DNA of 64,000 nt, taken from positions 9,116,501 through 9,180,500 of the forward strand of contig NC_085128.1 of the NCBI RefSeq assembly GCF_030269925.1, read 5' to 3'. Both the position numbers and the translations under genes were made by a program. This document shows positions 55,635 through 64,000 of the stretch, one piece after another; the stretch's first letter is position 1; each line of letters starts with the position of its first letter. This stretch comes from Bombyx mori (Eukaryota > Arthropoda > Insecta > Lepidoptera > Bombycidae). Below the pieces are notes generated by a model, which searched no databases, was not told the origin of the DNA, and worked only from the letters and a program-made list of their open reading frames with translations.

Positions 55635-58514
55635 ATGGCGTACAAAAGTAGGCTGAAACCCCTATCCGTAACGATAGGATTTTTTAACGCATACGGTCTC
55701 GCAAATCAACGTGATCAGGTTTGTGATTTTTTGCGTGACCATCAAATTGACATATTTTTAGTACAGGAGACTCTACTTAAGCCCGCGCGCCGCGACCCTA
55801 AAATCGCGAACTATAACATGGTTAGGAACGACAGGCTCACTGCTCGTGGTGGTGGTACCGTCATCTACTACAGAAGAGCCTTGCACTGCATCCCGCTCGT
55901 TAACATCGAAGCATCAGTATGCCGAATCTCACTGACGGGACACGCGCCGATCGTTATCGCGTCCGCTTATCTTCCACCGGATAAGATTGTTCTAAGCAGT
56001 GATATTGAGGCGCTGCTCAGCATGGGAAGCTCTGTCATTCTGGCGTGCGACCTAAATTGTAAACACATCAGGTGGAACTCTCACATCACAACCCCTAATG
56101 GCAGGCGGCTCGACGCGCTAGTCGATGATCTCGCCTTCGATGTCATCGCTCCGCTAAACCCGACTCACTACCCGCTAAATATCGCGCATCGTCCGGATAT
56201 ACTCGACATAGCGTTATTAAAAAACGTAGCTCTGCGCTTACACTCGATCGAAGTAGTTTCAGAGTTAGATTCAGACCACCGTCCCGTCGTTATGAAGCTC
56301 GGTCGCGCTCCCGATTCCGTTCCCGTCACGAGGACTGTAGTGGATTGGCACATGCTGGGCATCAGCCTGGCTGAATCTGATCCACCATCGCTCCCGTTTA
56401 GCCCGGACTCTACCCCGTCTCTTCAGGATACGGCTGAAGCCATAGACATCCTAACGTCACACATTACCTCGACATTAGATAGGTCATCGAAGCAAGTTGT
56501 AGCGGAGGACTTTCTTCACCGCTTCGAATTGCCCGACGATATTAGGGAACTCCTTAGAGCTAAGAACGCTTCGATCCGCGCCTACGATAGGTATCCTACC
56601 GTGGAAAATCGTATTCGAATGCGTGCCTTACAACGCGACGTAAAGTCTCGCATCGCCGAAGTCCGAGATGCCAGGTGGTCTGATTTCTTAGAAGGACTCG
56701 CGCCCTCTCAAAGGTCTTACTACCGCTTAGCTCGTACTTTCAAATCGGATACGGTTGTAACTATGCCCCCCCTCGTAGGCCCCTCAGGTCGACTCGTGGC
56801 GTTTGATGATGACGAAAAAGCAGAGCTGCAGGCCGATACATTGCAAACCCAGTGCACGCCCAGCATTCAATCCGCGGACCCTGTTCATGTAGAATTGGTA
56901 GACAGTGAGGTAGAACGCAGAGCCTCCTTGCCACCCTCGGATGCGTTACCACCCGTCACCCCGATGGAAGTTAAAGACTTGATCAAAGACCTACGTCCTC
57001 GCAAGGCTCCCGGTTCCGACGGTATATCTAACCGCGTTATTAAACTTCTACCCATCCAACTCATCGTGATGTTGGCATCTATTTTCAATGCCGCTATGGC
57101 GAACTGTATCTTTCCCGCGGTGTGGAAAGAAGCGGACGTTATCGGCATACATAAACCCGGTAAACCAAAAAATCATCCGACGAGTTACCGCCCGATTAGC
57201 CTCCTCATGTCTCTGGGCAAACTGTATGAGCGTTTGCTCTACAAACGCCTCAGAGACTTCGTCTCATCAAAGGGCATTCTCATCGATGAACAATTCGGAT
57301 TCCGTGCAAATCACTCATGCGTACAACAGGTGCACCGCCTCACGGAGCACATTCTTGTAGGACTTAACCGACCAAAACCGATCTATACGGGAGCCCTCTT
57401 CTTCGACGTCGCAAAAGCGTTCGACAAAGTCTGGCACAACGGTTTGATTTTCAAACTTTTCAACATGGGCGTACCGGACAGTCTCGTGCTCATCATACGA
57501 GACTTCTTGTCTAACCGCTCTTTTCGATATCGAGTAGAGGGAACCCGCTCCTCCCCGCGACCACTCACGCCTGGAGTCCCGCAAGGCTCCGTTCTCTCTC
57601 CGCTCCTATTTAGTTTATTTATTAACGATATTCCCCGGTCGCCGCCGACCCAGCTAGCCTTATTCGCTGACGACACAACCGTTTACTACTCAAGTAGAAA
57701 CAAGTCCCTAATCGCGAGTAAGCTCCAGAGTGCAGCGTTAACCCTCGGACAGTGGTTCCGAAAATGGCGCATAGACATCAACCCAGCGAAAAGCACAGCA
57801 GTGTTATTTCAAAGGGGAAACTCACCGCTTATTTCCTCCCGCATTAGGAGGAGAAATATCACACCCCCGATCACCCTCTTCGGCCAACCTATACTAGGAT
57901 ATCCAACCTGGGCTAGGAAGGTCAAGTACCTGGGAGTCACCCTGGATGCATCTATGACATTCCGCCCGCATATAAAAACAGTTCGCGATCGTGCCGCATT
58001 TATTCTCGGCAGACTCTATCCCATGATCTGTAAGCGGAGTAAAATGTCCCTTCGGAACAAGGTGACACTTTACAAAACTTGCATAAGGCCCGTCATGACT
58101 TACGCGAGTGTGGTGTTCGCTCACGCGGCCCGCACACACATAGACACCCTCCAATCCCTACAATCCCGCTTTTGCAGGTTAGCCGTCGGGGCTCCGTGGT
58201 TCGTGAGGAACGTCGACCTACACGACGACCTGGGCCTCGAATCGATCCGCAAACACATGAAGTCAGTGTCGGAACGTTACTTCGATAAGGCTATGCGTCA
58301 TGATAATCGCCTTATCGTAGCCGCCGCTGACTACTCCCCGAATCCTGATCACGCAGGAGCAAGTCACCGTCATCGCCCTAGACACGTCCTTACGGATCCA
58401 TCAGATCCAATAACTCTTGCATTAGATACCTTCAGCTCTAACACTAGGAGCAGGCTGAGGAACCCCGGTAACCGTACTCGTCGAACTCGACAAAGAGGTC
58501 GACGTGCAGCCTAA
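55635..58514 (+). CDS. Jockey ORF2: endonuclease and reverse transcriptase, intact
   Basis: A 959-aa protein that nicks target DNA and copies the LINE RNA in place. Residues 1-220 form an APE-type endonuclease: NAYGL (19-22), QET with the catalytic Glu (E45), SAYLPPD (110-116), CDLN (138-141) and SDHRPV with the catalytic His (H215). The reverse transcriptase runs from about 450 to 720: RKAPGSDGIS, SYRPISLL, FGFRANHSC, FFDVAKAFDKVW (Asp 591), GVPQGSVLSP (647-656) and the catalytic FADD (677-680). The C-terminal part holds VKYLGVTLD and a conserved RPVMTYASVVFAHAARTH block, and ends in basic residues. No RNase H domain is present, as is usual for jockey. The length is typical and there is no stop or frameshift. 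Its G+C is well above that of the flanking DNA. The start follows ORF1 by 3 nt. Confidence 0.96.
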   Translation: MAYKSRLKPLSVTIGFFNAYGLANQRDQVCDFLRDHQIDIFLVQETLLKPARRDPKIANYNMVRNDRLTARGGGTVIYYRRALHCIPLVNIEASVCRISLTGHAPIVIASAYLPPDKIVLSSDIEALLSMGSSVILACDLNCKHIRWNSHITTPNGRRLDALVDDLAFDVIAPLNPTHYPLNIAHRPDILDIALLKNVALRLHSIEVVSELDSDHRPVVMKLGRAPDSVPVTRTVVDWHMLGISLAESDPPSLPFSPDSTPSLQDTAEAIDILTSHITSTLDRSSKQVVAEDFLHRFELPDDIRELLRAKNASIRAYDRYPTVENRIRMRALQRDVKSRIAEVRDARWSDFLEGLAPSQRSYYRLARTFKSDTVVTMPPLVGPSGRLVAFDDDEKAELQADTLQTQCTPSIQSADPVHVELVDSEVERRASLPPSDALPPVTPMEVKDLIKDLRPRKAPGSDGISNRVIKLLPIQLIVMLASIFNAAMANCIFPAVWKEADVIGIHKPGKPKNHPTSYRPISLLMSLGKLYERLLYKRLRDFVSSKGILIDEQFGFRANHSCVQQVHRLTEHILVGLNRPKPIYTGALFFDVAKAFDKVWHNGLIFKLFNMGVPDSLVLIIRDFLSNRSFRYRVEGTRSSPRPLTPGVPQGSVLSPLLFSLFINDIPRSPPTQLALFADDTTVYYSSRNKSLIASKLQSAALTLGQWFRKWRIDINPAKSTAVLFQRGNSPLISSRIRRRNITPPITLFGQPILGYPTWARKVKYLGVTLDASMTFRPHIKTVRDRAAFILGRLYPMICKRSKMSLRNKVTLYKTCIRPVMTYASVVFAHAARTHIDTLQSLQSRFCRLAVGAPWFVRNVDLHDDLGLESIRKHMKSVSERYFDKAMRHDNRLIVAAADYSPNPDHAGASHRHRPRHVLTDPSDPITLALDTFSSNTRSRLRNPGNRTRRTRQRGRRAA

Positions 58515-58757
58515 CCCATGCTATCAGCCCGCTGAGTTTCTCGCCGGATCTTCTCAGTGGGTCGCGATTCCGATCCGGTAGTAGATTCATTCGCGAAGCA
58601 ACTGCTCTTGAGTTGTTAGGTCTCCTTCGGAGGCGCTCGGGCAGTTGTTAGCAAATCCCACCCCTCCTGGCTGAGCCTTTGCTCGCCCACCTGTCCTGGT
58701 GAAGCTGGAAAGGCCTCCGGGCCACCAGTAATCATTCAATCATAAAAAAAAAAAAAA
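58515..58757 (+). other. 3' untranslated region and A tail of the jockey LINE
   Basis: CGCTGAGTTTCTCGCCGGAT, CCGATCCGGTAGTAGATTC and AGGTCTCCTTCGGAGGCGC lead to 14 A. This reference tail allowed the many truncated copies in the window to be identified. Confidence 0.85.
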
Positions 58758-59337
58758 CTTATTGCGAACATTAAGTCGATTTTATATATTTTTATCGAAC
58801 ATTTTACGGGGAACCCTGTCATTCAATTAAGTAGTAAATTAATTTAAAATATTTCGTTTGCGTAGTCCCGAATCGTAAATATAAATATAACGAATCGTCA
58901 AAATATCAAATATTACTAGACTTTTAATTCTAAGATAAAACAACTGCATTGAGAAATATTATTTGCTGTATCCCAAAAGTAGTTGTTTTGAGTGATTCAA
59001 ATTCTTTTTGATAAAAGTCAAATGCAAATTATTCGTTAATTAGGTACTTTTTATGAGCAGCCATTATCGTAATACAAAATCGACAAGTATAGTATCTGTC
59101 AAGTTAAAAGTGAAAGCTCAAGTAGAGAAAGTTACAGATTATAATTTTGATAGTCGTAAATCAAATGTCAAAAGCATCTGTATTACAAAAAAGGAAATCA
59201 CTCTATGACGATACTAATTCTGTTAGGCTCTTAAAAGTAGATTTACTATTAAATTATTTATTGCTACTAGAGATTAGTAGTAGTTCGATGAAGCCATGGC
59301 GGCCTGCTCTTATCTACTGACCAATGGTTTTGTTTCA

Positions 59338-59452
59338 TTTGTAGGCAGCGGCTTGACTCTGCTCCTGCCCTTGCTGAAGTCCATGGGCTATGGTAACCTC
59401 TCATCATCATTTGGGCCCTATGCTCGTCTGCCTAAAAGTACAATAAAAAAAA
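59338..59452 (+). repeat. LINE 3' tail (BMC1-like)
   Basis: GTAGGCAGCGGCTTGACTCT, CTTGCTGAAGTCCATGGGC and CTATGCTCGTCTGCCTAAAA, then an A run at 59442-59453. It directly precedes the duplicated unit. Confidence 0.7.
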
Positions 59453-59480
59453 AGTGTGTGTGTCCGCTCCGACGCACGAC

Positions 59481-59859
59481 TGGAGTTTACTGGATATAAA
59501 AAATTAAACGAAACAATACGAGAAATAGTTCTATATTACGACAACACGATACACTACAGATTATTAACAAATTAACGAGACACAAAACAAACGACTAACA
59601 AATATATGAAAATACAATAATGAGAGAAACGCGCGATCAGTACGAGGCTTTGTGGCGGACTGCCGGCGCAGCAGCCCGGCGTCACCTGCGATAACGCGGC
59701 CGCGCGTTGGCTCCTGATTGGCGCGCGCACGCATCACGCAATCAGGAGCCAATCAGGCGCATAACGCATTTCGTGTGACATGCTAGTACGATTTTGGTCC
59801 CCATAATTTTCATACCCCGGGCCTATATATGTAAATCGATTCTAAAGGAGTAAACTCCA
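59481..59859. mobile_element. LTR-like or TIR-bounded unit, copy 1
   Basis: The unit starts TGGAGTTTACT and ends AGTAAACTCCA, 11-bp perfect inverted ends with TG...CA as in an LTR. Inside is a GC-rich part with a 14-bp inverted repeat (59707-59720 and 59739-59752) that contains two opposed CCAAT boxes, and CTATATATG downstream. No protein is encoded. It may be a solo LTR or a MITE. Confidence 0.65.
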
Positions 59860-59891
59860 AAAAAGTGTGTGTGTCCGCTCCGACGCACGAC

Positions 59892-60571
59892 TGGAGTTTA
59901 CTGGATATAAATATAAATTTGTGTCAGTTGAATACAGTAAAATATGGAAGTTACGTATTCTAGTGAGAATGATCCGGGAGTTGCGGAACACGTGGATGCG
60001 GTAATTAAGTAAGTCTATATAATTCACTTTTACAATTAATATATAAGTTGTCCATTCACTGATAGAAGGAATTGTTTATATTTAATAAGCTTTATTAATA
60101 AATGATTTGTAGCGGGTTATATTCGGGTATCAACCCACTAACAGTTGATACGTTCAGGAATCGAACCCGAACGGCGTCCGGCCACAAGCAAAACGATGTC
60201 GGTAAATTAAACGAAACAATACGAGAAATAGTTCTATATTACGACAACACGATACACTACAGATTATTAACAAATTAACGAGACACAAAACAAACGACTA
60301 ACAAATATATGAAAATACAATAATGAGAGAAACGCGCGATCAGTACGAGGCTTTGTGGCGGACTGCCGGCGCAGCAGCCCGGCGTCACCTGCGATAACGC
60401 GGCCGCGCGTTGGCTCCTGATTGGCGCGCGCACGCATCACGCAATCAGGAGCCAATCAGGCGCATAACGCATTTCGTGTGACATGCTATACTCTCTAGTA
60501 CGATTTTGGTCCCCATAATTTTCATACCCCGGGCCTATATATGTAAATCGATTCTTAAGGAGTAAACTCCA
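59892..60571. mobile_element. LTR-like or TIR-bounded unit, copy 2 with about 300 extra bp
   Basis: It has the same TGGAGTTTACT...AGTAAACTCCA ends and, from about 60205 on, the same body as copy 1 with only a 7-bp insertion and one or two changes. Between TGGATATAAA and AAATTAAACG it carries about 295 bp absent from copy 1: a TATA-like TATAAATA (59906), TCAGT (59924), an ATG (59944) with 22 codons, and a donor-like GTAAGT at 60009. GTTCAGGAATCGAACCCGAA near 60151, read on the minus strand, holds a box B-like GGTTCGATTCC. The 14-bp inverted repeat recurs at 60410-60423 and 60442-60455. Confidence 0.65.
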
Positions 60572-61222
60572 AAAAATCATTGCTTATAAATAAATATACG
60601 AAATTCACTTCTGGAACAGTTAATGGGTACATACATAATGATCATGTAACATTATCTGACTCGTTATATAATATTGAGTGTTAATAGATCATTTTCGGAA
60701 CCGAAATGAGATAATGCTACTACCTCAGGTTTTATTGGAATTGTAAATTGTGCTCATCAGTCTTTTGGATTTTGTAAAGTAATAAAAATTTTCGAGCATG
60801 TTTTTTTCTGTCGTTCTGTCGTGTTTCGGGTCTTGATTCTCTAACGCTACCCATTTTTTGGCAATTATTACAATACTTTCTGTAAATGAAACGTGTGAAA
60901 ACTATTCGGATAGTTATATAGATATTCAGATAGTGTCAGCACTGTATGAGACGAGTTTGTACGTTGTTTTTTTTTTTTAATTGAACCGAAATATTACTAT
61001 AATCATCATAACCTGAATGCCACCTTTCCAAGTTGTGGGACTCCACTGAGACATCACCATATCAGTCGTTGTGATGATTTTGGGACGCCGTCGTGGTTGG
61101 TCGTGGTAGCAAGTTTGGACTTTTTACAACAGACATTTTTCAATGAATTCATGTTTGTCTTTTTGGTATTTTACCTTTGGTTTTCGTTCAATTAGTATTC
61201 ATTAAAAATAATCTTATCATCG
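60572..61222. other. AT-rich stretch, no gene seen
   Basis: No exon or RNA gene is recognised. A T-rich run near 60966-60979 may be the edge of another decayed retrotransposon. Confidence 0.45.
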
Positions 61223-61278
61223 GTTAGGGTGATGGTACCTATCCGAGAGGGCTTACAAGATGCCCTGCTACTAGTACG
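61223..61278 (-). repeat. Decayed Bm1 start, minus strand
   Basis: GGTGATGGTACCTATCCGAG and AAGATGCCCTGCTACTAGTA match the reverse complement of the Bm1 body start. Confidence 0.5.
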
Positions 61279-61490
61279 CAAATTATAATTATTATGGGCT
61301 TCGTTTTTATCACACAGTGTTATTCCTTTATCATGGAAGTAATTTGCTAACATTTATTGATTACGTAGAATATACGTAGAGTACGTATATTTCAACAGTT
61401 TTTTTTATATCTGACTACAGAATTAGTAAACTGGCACAATCGTATCGAAATATCTTATCCTTTAGGCCACGACGAATTTTATATAGAAAA

Positions 61491-61729
61491 CTAGCTGACT
61501 CGGCAGACTTCGTAGTGCCTCAATCGATAAATAAAAGACCTAAATTTTCGTATAAAATAAACTTAAAAACAACAAAAAGAATCCGTCCGACCGGGGACAC
61601 ATCAAAGAAAAAACAAAATTGTTTGTTTTTATATAATTCCGATCATTTTCATATTTTTTCACCTTTTAAACCTTCTCTGGACTTCCACGAATAGACTAAC
61701 GAACAGCAATTCATTTTTATATATATAGA
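61491..61729 (-). mobile_element. Helitron-like element, minus strand
   Basis: Read on the minus strand it starts TCTATATATATAAAAATGAA and ends GTCAGCTAG. It has A^T context at its CTAG side (A-rich left flank) and shares CCTCAATCGATAAATAAAAG and the CTTCTCTGGACTTCCACG block with the other copies. Confidence 0.65.
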
Positions 61730-62099
61730 AGACAAAAGATAGATTATGAACATCCATAATGTTGTAGTGTTATGAAATATATATGCAAGAATAAAATTTG
61801 AAGACAGTGAATCATGGGAAGCTTCGCAGTGGTTGTAGTCCTGACACAGAAATAAAACCGGAACAAAAAAGGATTTATAATTTTTTTTAAAAACACCTGT
61901 ACGTTTTTGTTTGCGGAAGAAGATCTCTCTATTGTGGAATTTAAGTGTGGTCAACCTTCGACATAAGATAAAATTTGAATAGCTCGCTGACATTTGATTT
62001 AAAGTAATTAGAAAAGCTAATAATGCAAAAAATTATGTGCTTGACCATAAGAATTTCAAGTGCTAAGCAAAATTTACCGCTGACTGGGTACATACCAAA

Positions 62100-62356
62100 T
62101 GTCTATATAGAGTGCTCCAATACTTTGGTCATATAGCAAGAAAACCCTCTGACAACCTGGAGAGACTCATAGTGACGGGTAAAGTGGATGGAAGACGATC
62201 CAGAGGTCGTAGCCGAAAAAGATGGAGTGACCAAGTGTCTGAGTGTCTGGACATGAGACTGAGCCACGCACTTCACTGTGCCACTGACCGACATAAATGG
62301 CTAAAAATTACAAAAAAAGGTCACAGGCGGGCGCATCACGATGCTCAGCAATGAGC
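62100..62356 (+). pseudogene. RTE-type LINE ORF2, C-terminal fragment
   Basis: The frame reads RVLQYFGHIARKPSDNLERL, then IVTGKVDGRRSRGRSRKRWS and ALHCATDRHKWLKITKKGHR, ending DAQQ and a stop at about 62354. The same block, somewhat different, ends the minus-strand copy at 23944-25012 (YFGYIARKTPDSLERL). The reverse transcriptase core is absent. Confidence 0.85.
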
Positions 62357-62864
62357 GATCGACTGAAGGAGGAGGAGGGTACATGCGACGTATTTAACCC
62401 GCAAAATGAATAATTGTGAAATTTTAAAACTGACGATGTCATATATCATCTTACTCCAAAGCCAATCGATGGGATGTTTGATGCCAGTGCAACAACAGAA
62501 TTTTTAAAGTGATTCAAAATGGGAGAATAAAAAAACATTACACAATGTAAACCAATTCAAATAATGTATTCATTTTGTTTTATCAACTTTAAGTAATTTT
62601 GACCTCTAAACTAGTTTTTCTCGGTAACCTCATTCGGGTCAGAACAAATGTCATTCAGGTAAATAAATACATGTTAAAGCTCAGAATTTTGTCCAATGAC
62701 TTTATTATGACGGTGATTAATTTTTAAATAATTTTAAAGTGATTGTACATCGAGAATTAACATTTCAGAGAATTGAATTGTTGCAACCAATTCTTTTAAT
62801 ATATATTTTTTAAGTATTAAGATACATCAGTGCACTTACACAATGTCTTAACCTAGTTTAGACT

Positions 62865-63032
62865 TCAATAATAAATTTCAGTGGCCGATTCTGTTGGTTT
62901 TGTAGCTAAGTACTGCAAAGCACGGGCGATCGCCGGGGGTATGGGAGGTGGAGTTGGCAAGTGGGCGCCCACAGGTCTGTAACCGTTCTCATCAGCTGTG
63001 TACGATAAACTAAAATCGTTGCCATCCCTGTC
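62865..63032 (-). CDS. RR-1 cuticular protein CPR-D, last exon only (partial)
   Basis: The exon begins after a good acceptor (TTTATTCCAG, minus strand) and encodes [20 protein letters not shown], then [20 protein letters not shown] and a C-terminus ending TEIYY: 55 residues and a stop at 62865-62867. This is the second half of an RR-1 chitin-binding domain. Unlike CPR-A to C there is no intron before the LPTPPP tail; the intron lies earlier, within the core (the TSPEG position). The gene points opposite to the others. Upstream exons (signal peptide and GSYxY part) were not found between 63033 and 64000, so they lie beyond the window or are lost. The apparent Met at 63062 is inside the intron. 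Confidence 0.85.
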   Translation of the reverse strand, partial: DRDGNDFSLSYTADENGYRPVGAHLPTPPPIPPAIARALQYLATKPTESATEIYY

Positions 63033-63111
63033 CTGGAATAAATCATTATATGTGTTAGACATTTTTAAATAGATATACGGAGGTTTTCACTGTCTAGGTC
63101 CGCTGTGTGAC

Positions 63112-63255
63112 TGTTGGAGCTCATAAAACAGACGTTAATAGAGTCCATAGCCTTTACAACGTGAATGCTACCATCTAATTAGAGCCGTAAGGTCGAATTT
63201 GCCATAGTCACAGAAATAGGCAGTATGGTGGTCATTATACCTAAGAGATCGCCGT
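63112..63255 (-). repeat. Decayed Bm1, minus strand
   Basis: GAGTCCATAGCCTTTACAAC, GTGAATGCTACCATCTAATT and CACAGAAATAGGCAGTATGG follow the order of the reverse-complemented Bm1 body. It lies in the intron upstream of the CPR-D exon. Confidence 0.6.
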
Positions 63256-63826
63256 TCTCGATTTCTAAACGACACATCTAGTCACTATTAATTTATTTAC
63301 AATAAATACCAGAAGATAATCTGTTAGCTTATCTGTTTATCTATGTCAATATGAAGTCTTCACGCTGGCGCAATAGCATCTGTAACTGTAAAGCAATCAA
63401 ACCCACGGTTGTTGCCAAAATATTTTCTGAAAACCACCTATCCTAATCAATTTGCAAATATATTTAAATCCAAAACAGAACATTAAATCAATAAGATATG
63501 TAAATATTACATTACTCCAAATCGCTGAGCCTAATGGAATCGAAAGAATGTGTAAACGCTTAAGCTTCGAAAGCTAATAGAACCTTTGATATTAAAAGTA
63601 TATTCTGCTTGTAATTCAATGCCGTATTTTTTCGCTAGAATCCATTTGTTACGATATGAATTGAATAACTCAGAAATCTGGTTGCAATGTTTTTGCACTG
63701 TTATTTACTGTAGGCTGTGTTTTGCGCGGAATACGATTTGGGAATAACGTATATAACCGATGTGGTCCAATTTGTACGGATGGTTTTTTAAATATATCCC
63801 AAGCACTTGATATTATGTCTATGCAG

Positions 63827-64000
63827 GCGGCAAGATTCGCGATGTCTAGTACCTATGGACTACGAAAACAGCTTCAGGCCAACTGAGCAGAGCCCCATAA
63901 TTAAATACAAGGAAATTGCTAAAAAATTCGAAAGAGAGGAATCCAACAAAACTTTGTCATTCAACTTGAATTCAAATAATTATTTTTACCAGCTGGTAGA
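63827..64000 (+). other. Possible partial exon open to the window end
   Basis: The frame is open from 63792 to the last base. It contains an ATG at 63855 (MDYENSFRPTEQSPIIKY) and a possible acceptor TATGCAG ending at 63826. CTGGTAGA at the very end could be a weak donor. The residues are charged and mixed, unlike chance AT-rich translation, but no domain is recognised. It may be a real exon, a transposon scrap or chance. Confidence 0.25.

Larger units (their letters stand above)
53430..58769 (+). mobile_element. Full-length jockey-clade LINE with target duplications
   Basis: CTTATTGCGAAC at 53430-53441 and again at 58758-58769 brackets the element and is the 12-bp target-site duplication. 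In between lie a 5' untranslated region (with a Bm1 insertion at 53621-53872), a gag-like ORF1 (53980-55631), ORF2 with endonuclease and reverse transcriptase (55635-58514), a 3' region and 14 A (58744-58757). The length is about 5.3 kb with Bm1, or 5.06 kb without. Completeness plus a perfect duplication means a fairly recent insertion. ORF2 is intact and ORF1 carries one frameshift, so the copy is probably not self-sufficient. Confidence 0.93.

Noticed and set aside
59944..60012. A host gene starting at the 22-codon ATG frame in the duplicated unit
   Set aside because: It lies inside a repeat unit, the TATA-to-TCAGT spacing (about 20 bp) is too short, and no downstream exon is found.
63033..63062. 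N-terminal residues [10 protein letters not shown] for CPR-D
   Set aside because: They are intron sequence read through; the minus strand has a clear acceptor TTTATTCCAG directly before the conserved exon.

Overview
The window is lepidopteran nuclear DNA, almost certainly silkworm (Bombyx mori or a close relative). The reasons are many copies of a tRNA-headed SINE that matches the silkworm Bm1 family, several silkworm-type LINE tails, and insect cuticular protein genes with a tiny first exon. The DNA is AT-rich, and GC-rich patches mark retrotransposon pieces.

Host genes: the window crosses a cluster of RR-1 cuticular protein (CPR, chitin_bind_4) genes. Three complete genes lie on the + strand: CPR-A (6483-7615, 4 exons, 166 aa), CPR-B (15305-16672, 4 exons, 174 aa) and CPR-C (39769-51288, 4 exons, 136 aa, with a 5.7 kb first intron). 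A fourth, CPR-D, is seen only as its last exon on the - strand (62865-63032). A-C share one plan: a 3- or 4-codon first exon, a phase-2 intron just after GSYxx, and a phase-0 intron just before the LPTPPP-type tail. Their products are secreted and should bind chitin in soft, flexible cuticle. TATA boxes are visible for all three + strand genes. No single long ORF covers any of these genes; they were assembled by following splice sites.

Mobile DNA fills the rest. Left part (1-5.8 kb): Bm1, LINE tails and a broken mariner. 8.2-14.9 kb: a 13-copy 117-bp minisatellite that looks derived from Bm1, a U1 snRNA pseudogene between transposon ends, a TTAA-flanked piggyBac remnant and a decayed LINE. 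17-38 kb: Bm1 copies, RTE-type, R1-type and jockey-type LINE fragments, Helitron-like elements and two back-to-back perfect hairpins. 42-51 kb: insertions inside the CPR-C introns, two of them pressed against exon 3. 53.4-58.8 kb: a full-length jockey-clade LINE with target-site duplications, an intact ORF2 and one frameshift in ORF1. 59.4-60.6 kb: a duplicated LTR-like or TIR-bounded unit. 61-62.4 kb: a Helitron-like element and an RTE fragment.

Splice joins, element names and functions are read by eye from sequence and family knowledge; no alignment or database search was run. I see no wholly new multi-gene system. The most unusual items are the SINE-derived minisatellite, the U1 pseudogene, the fold-back hairpins, the transposon-hugged exon 3 of CPR-C and the duplicated unit at 59.5-60.6 kb.
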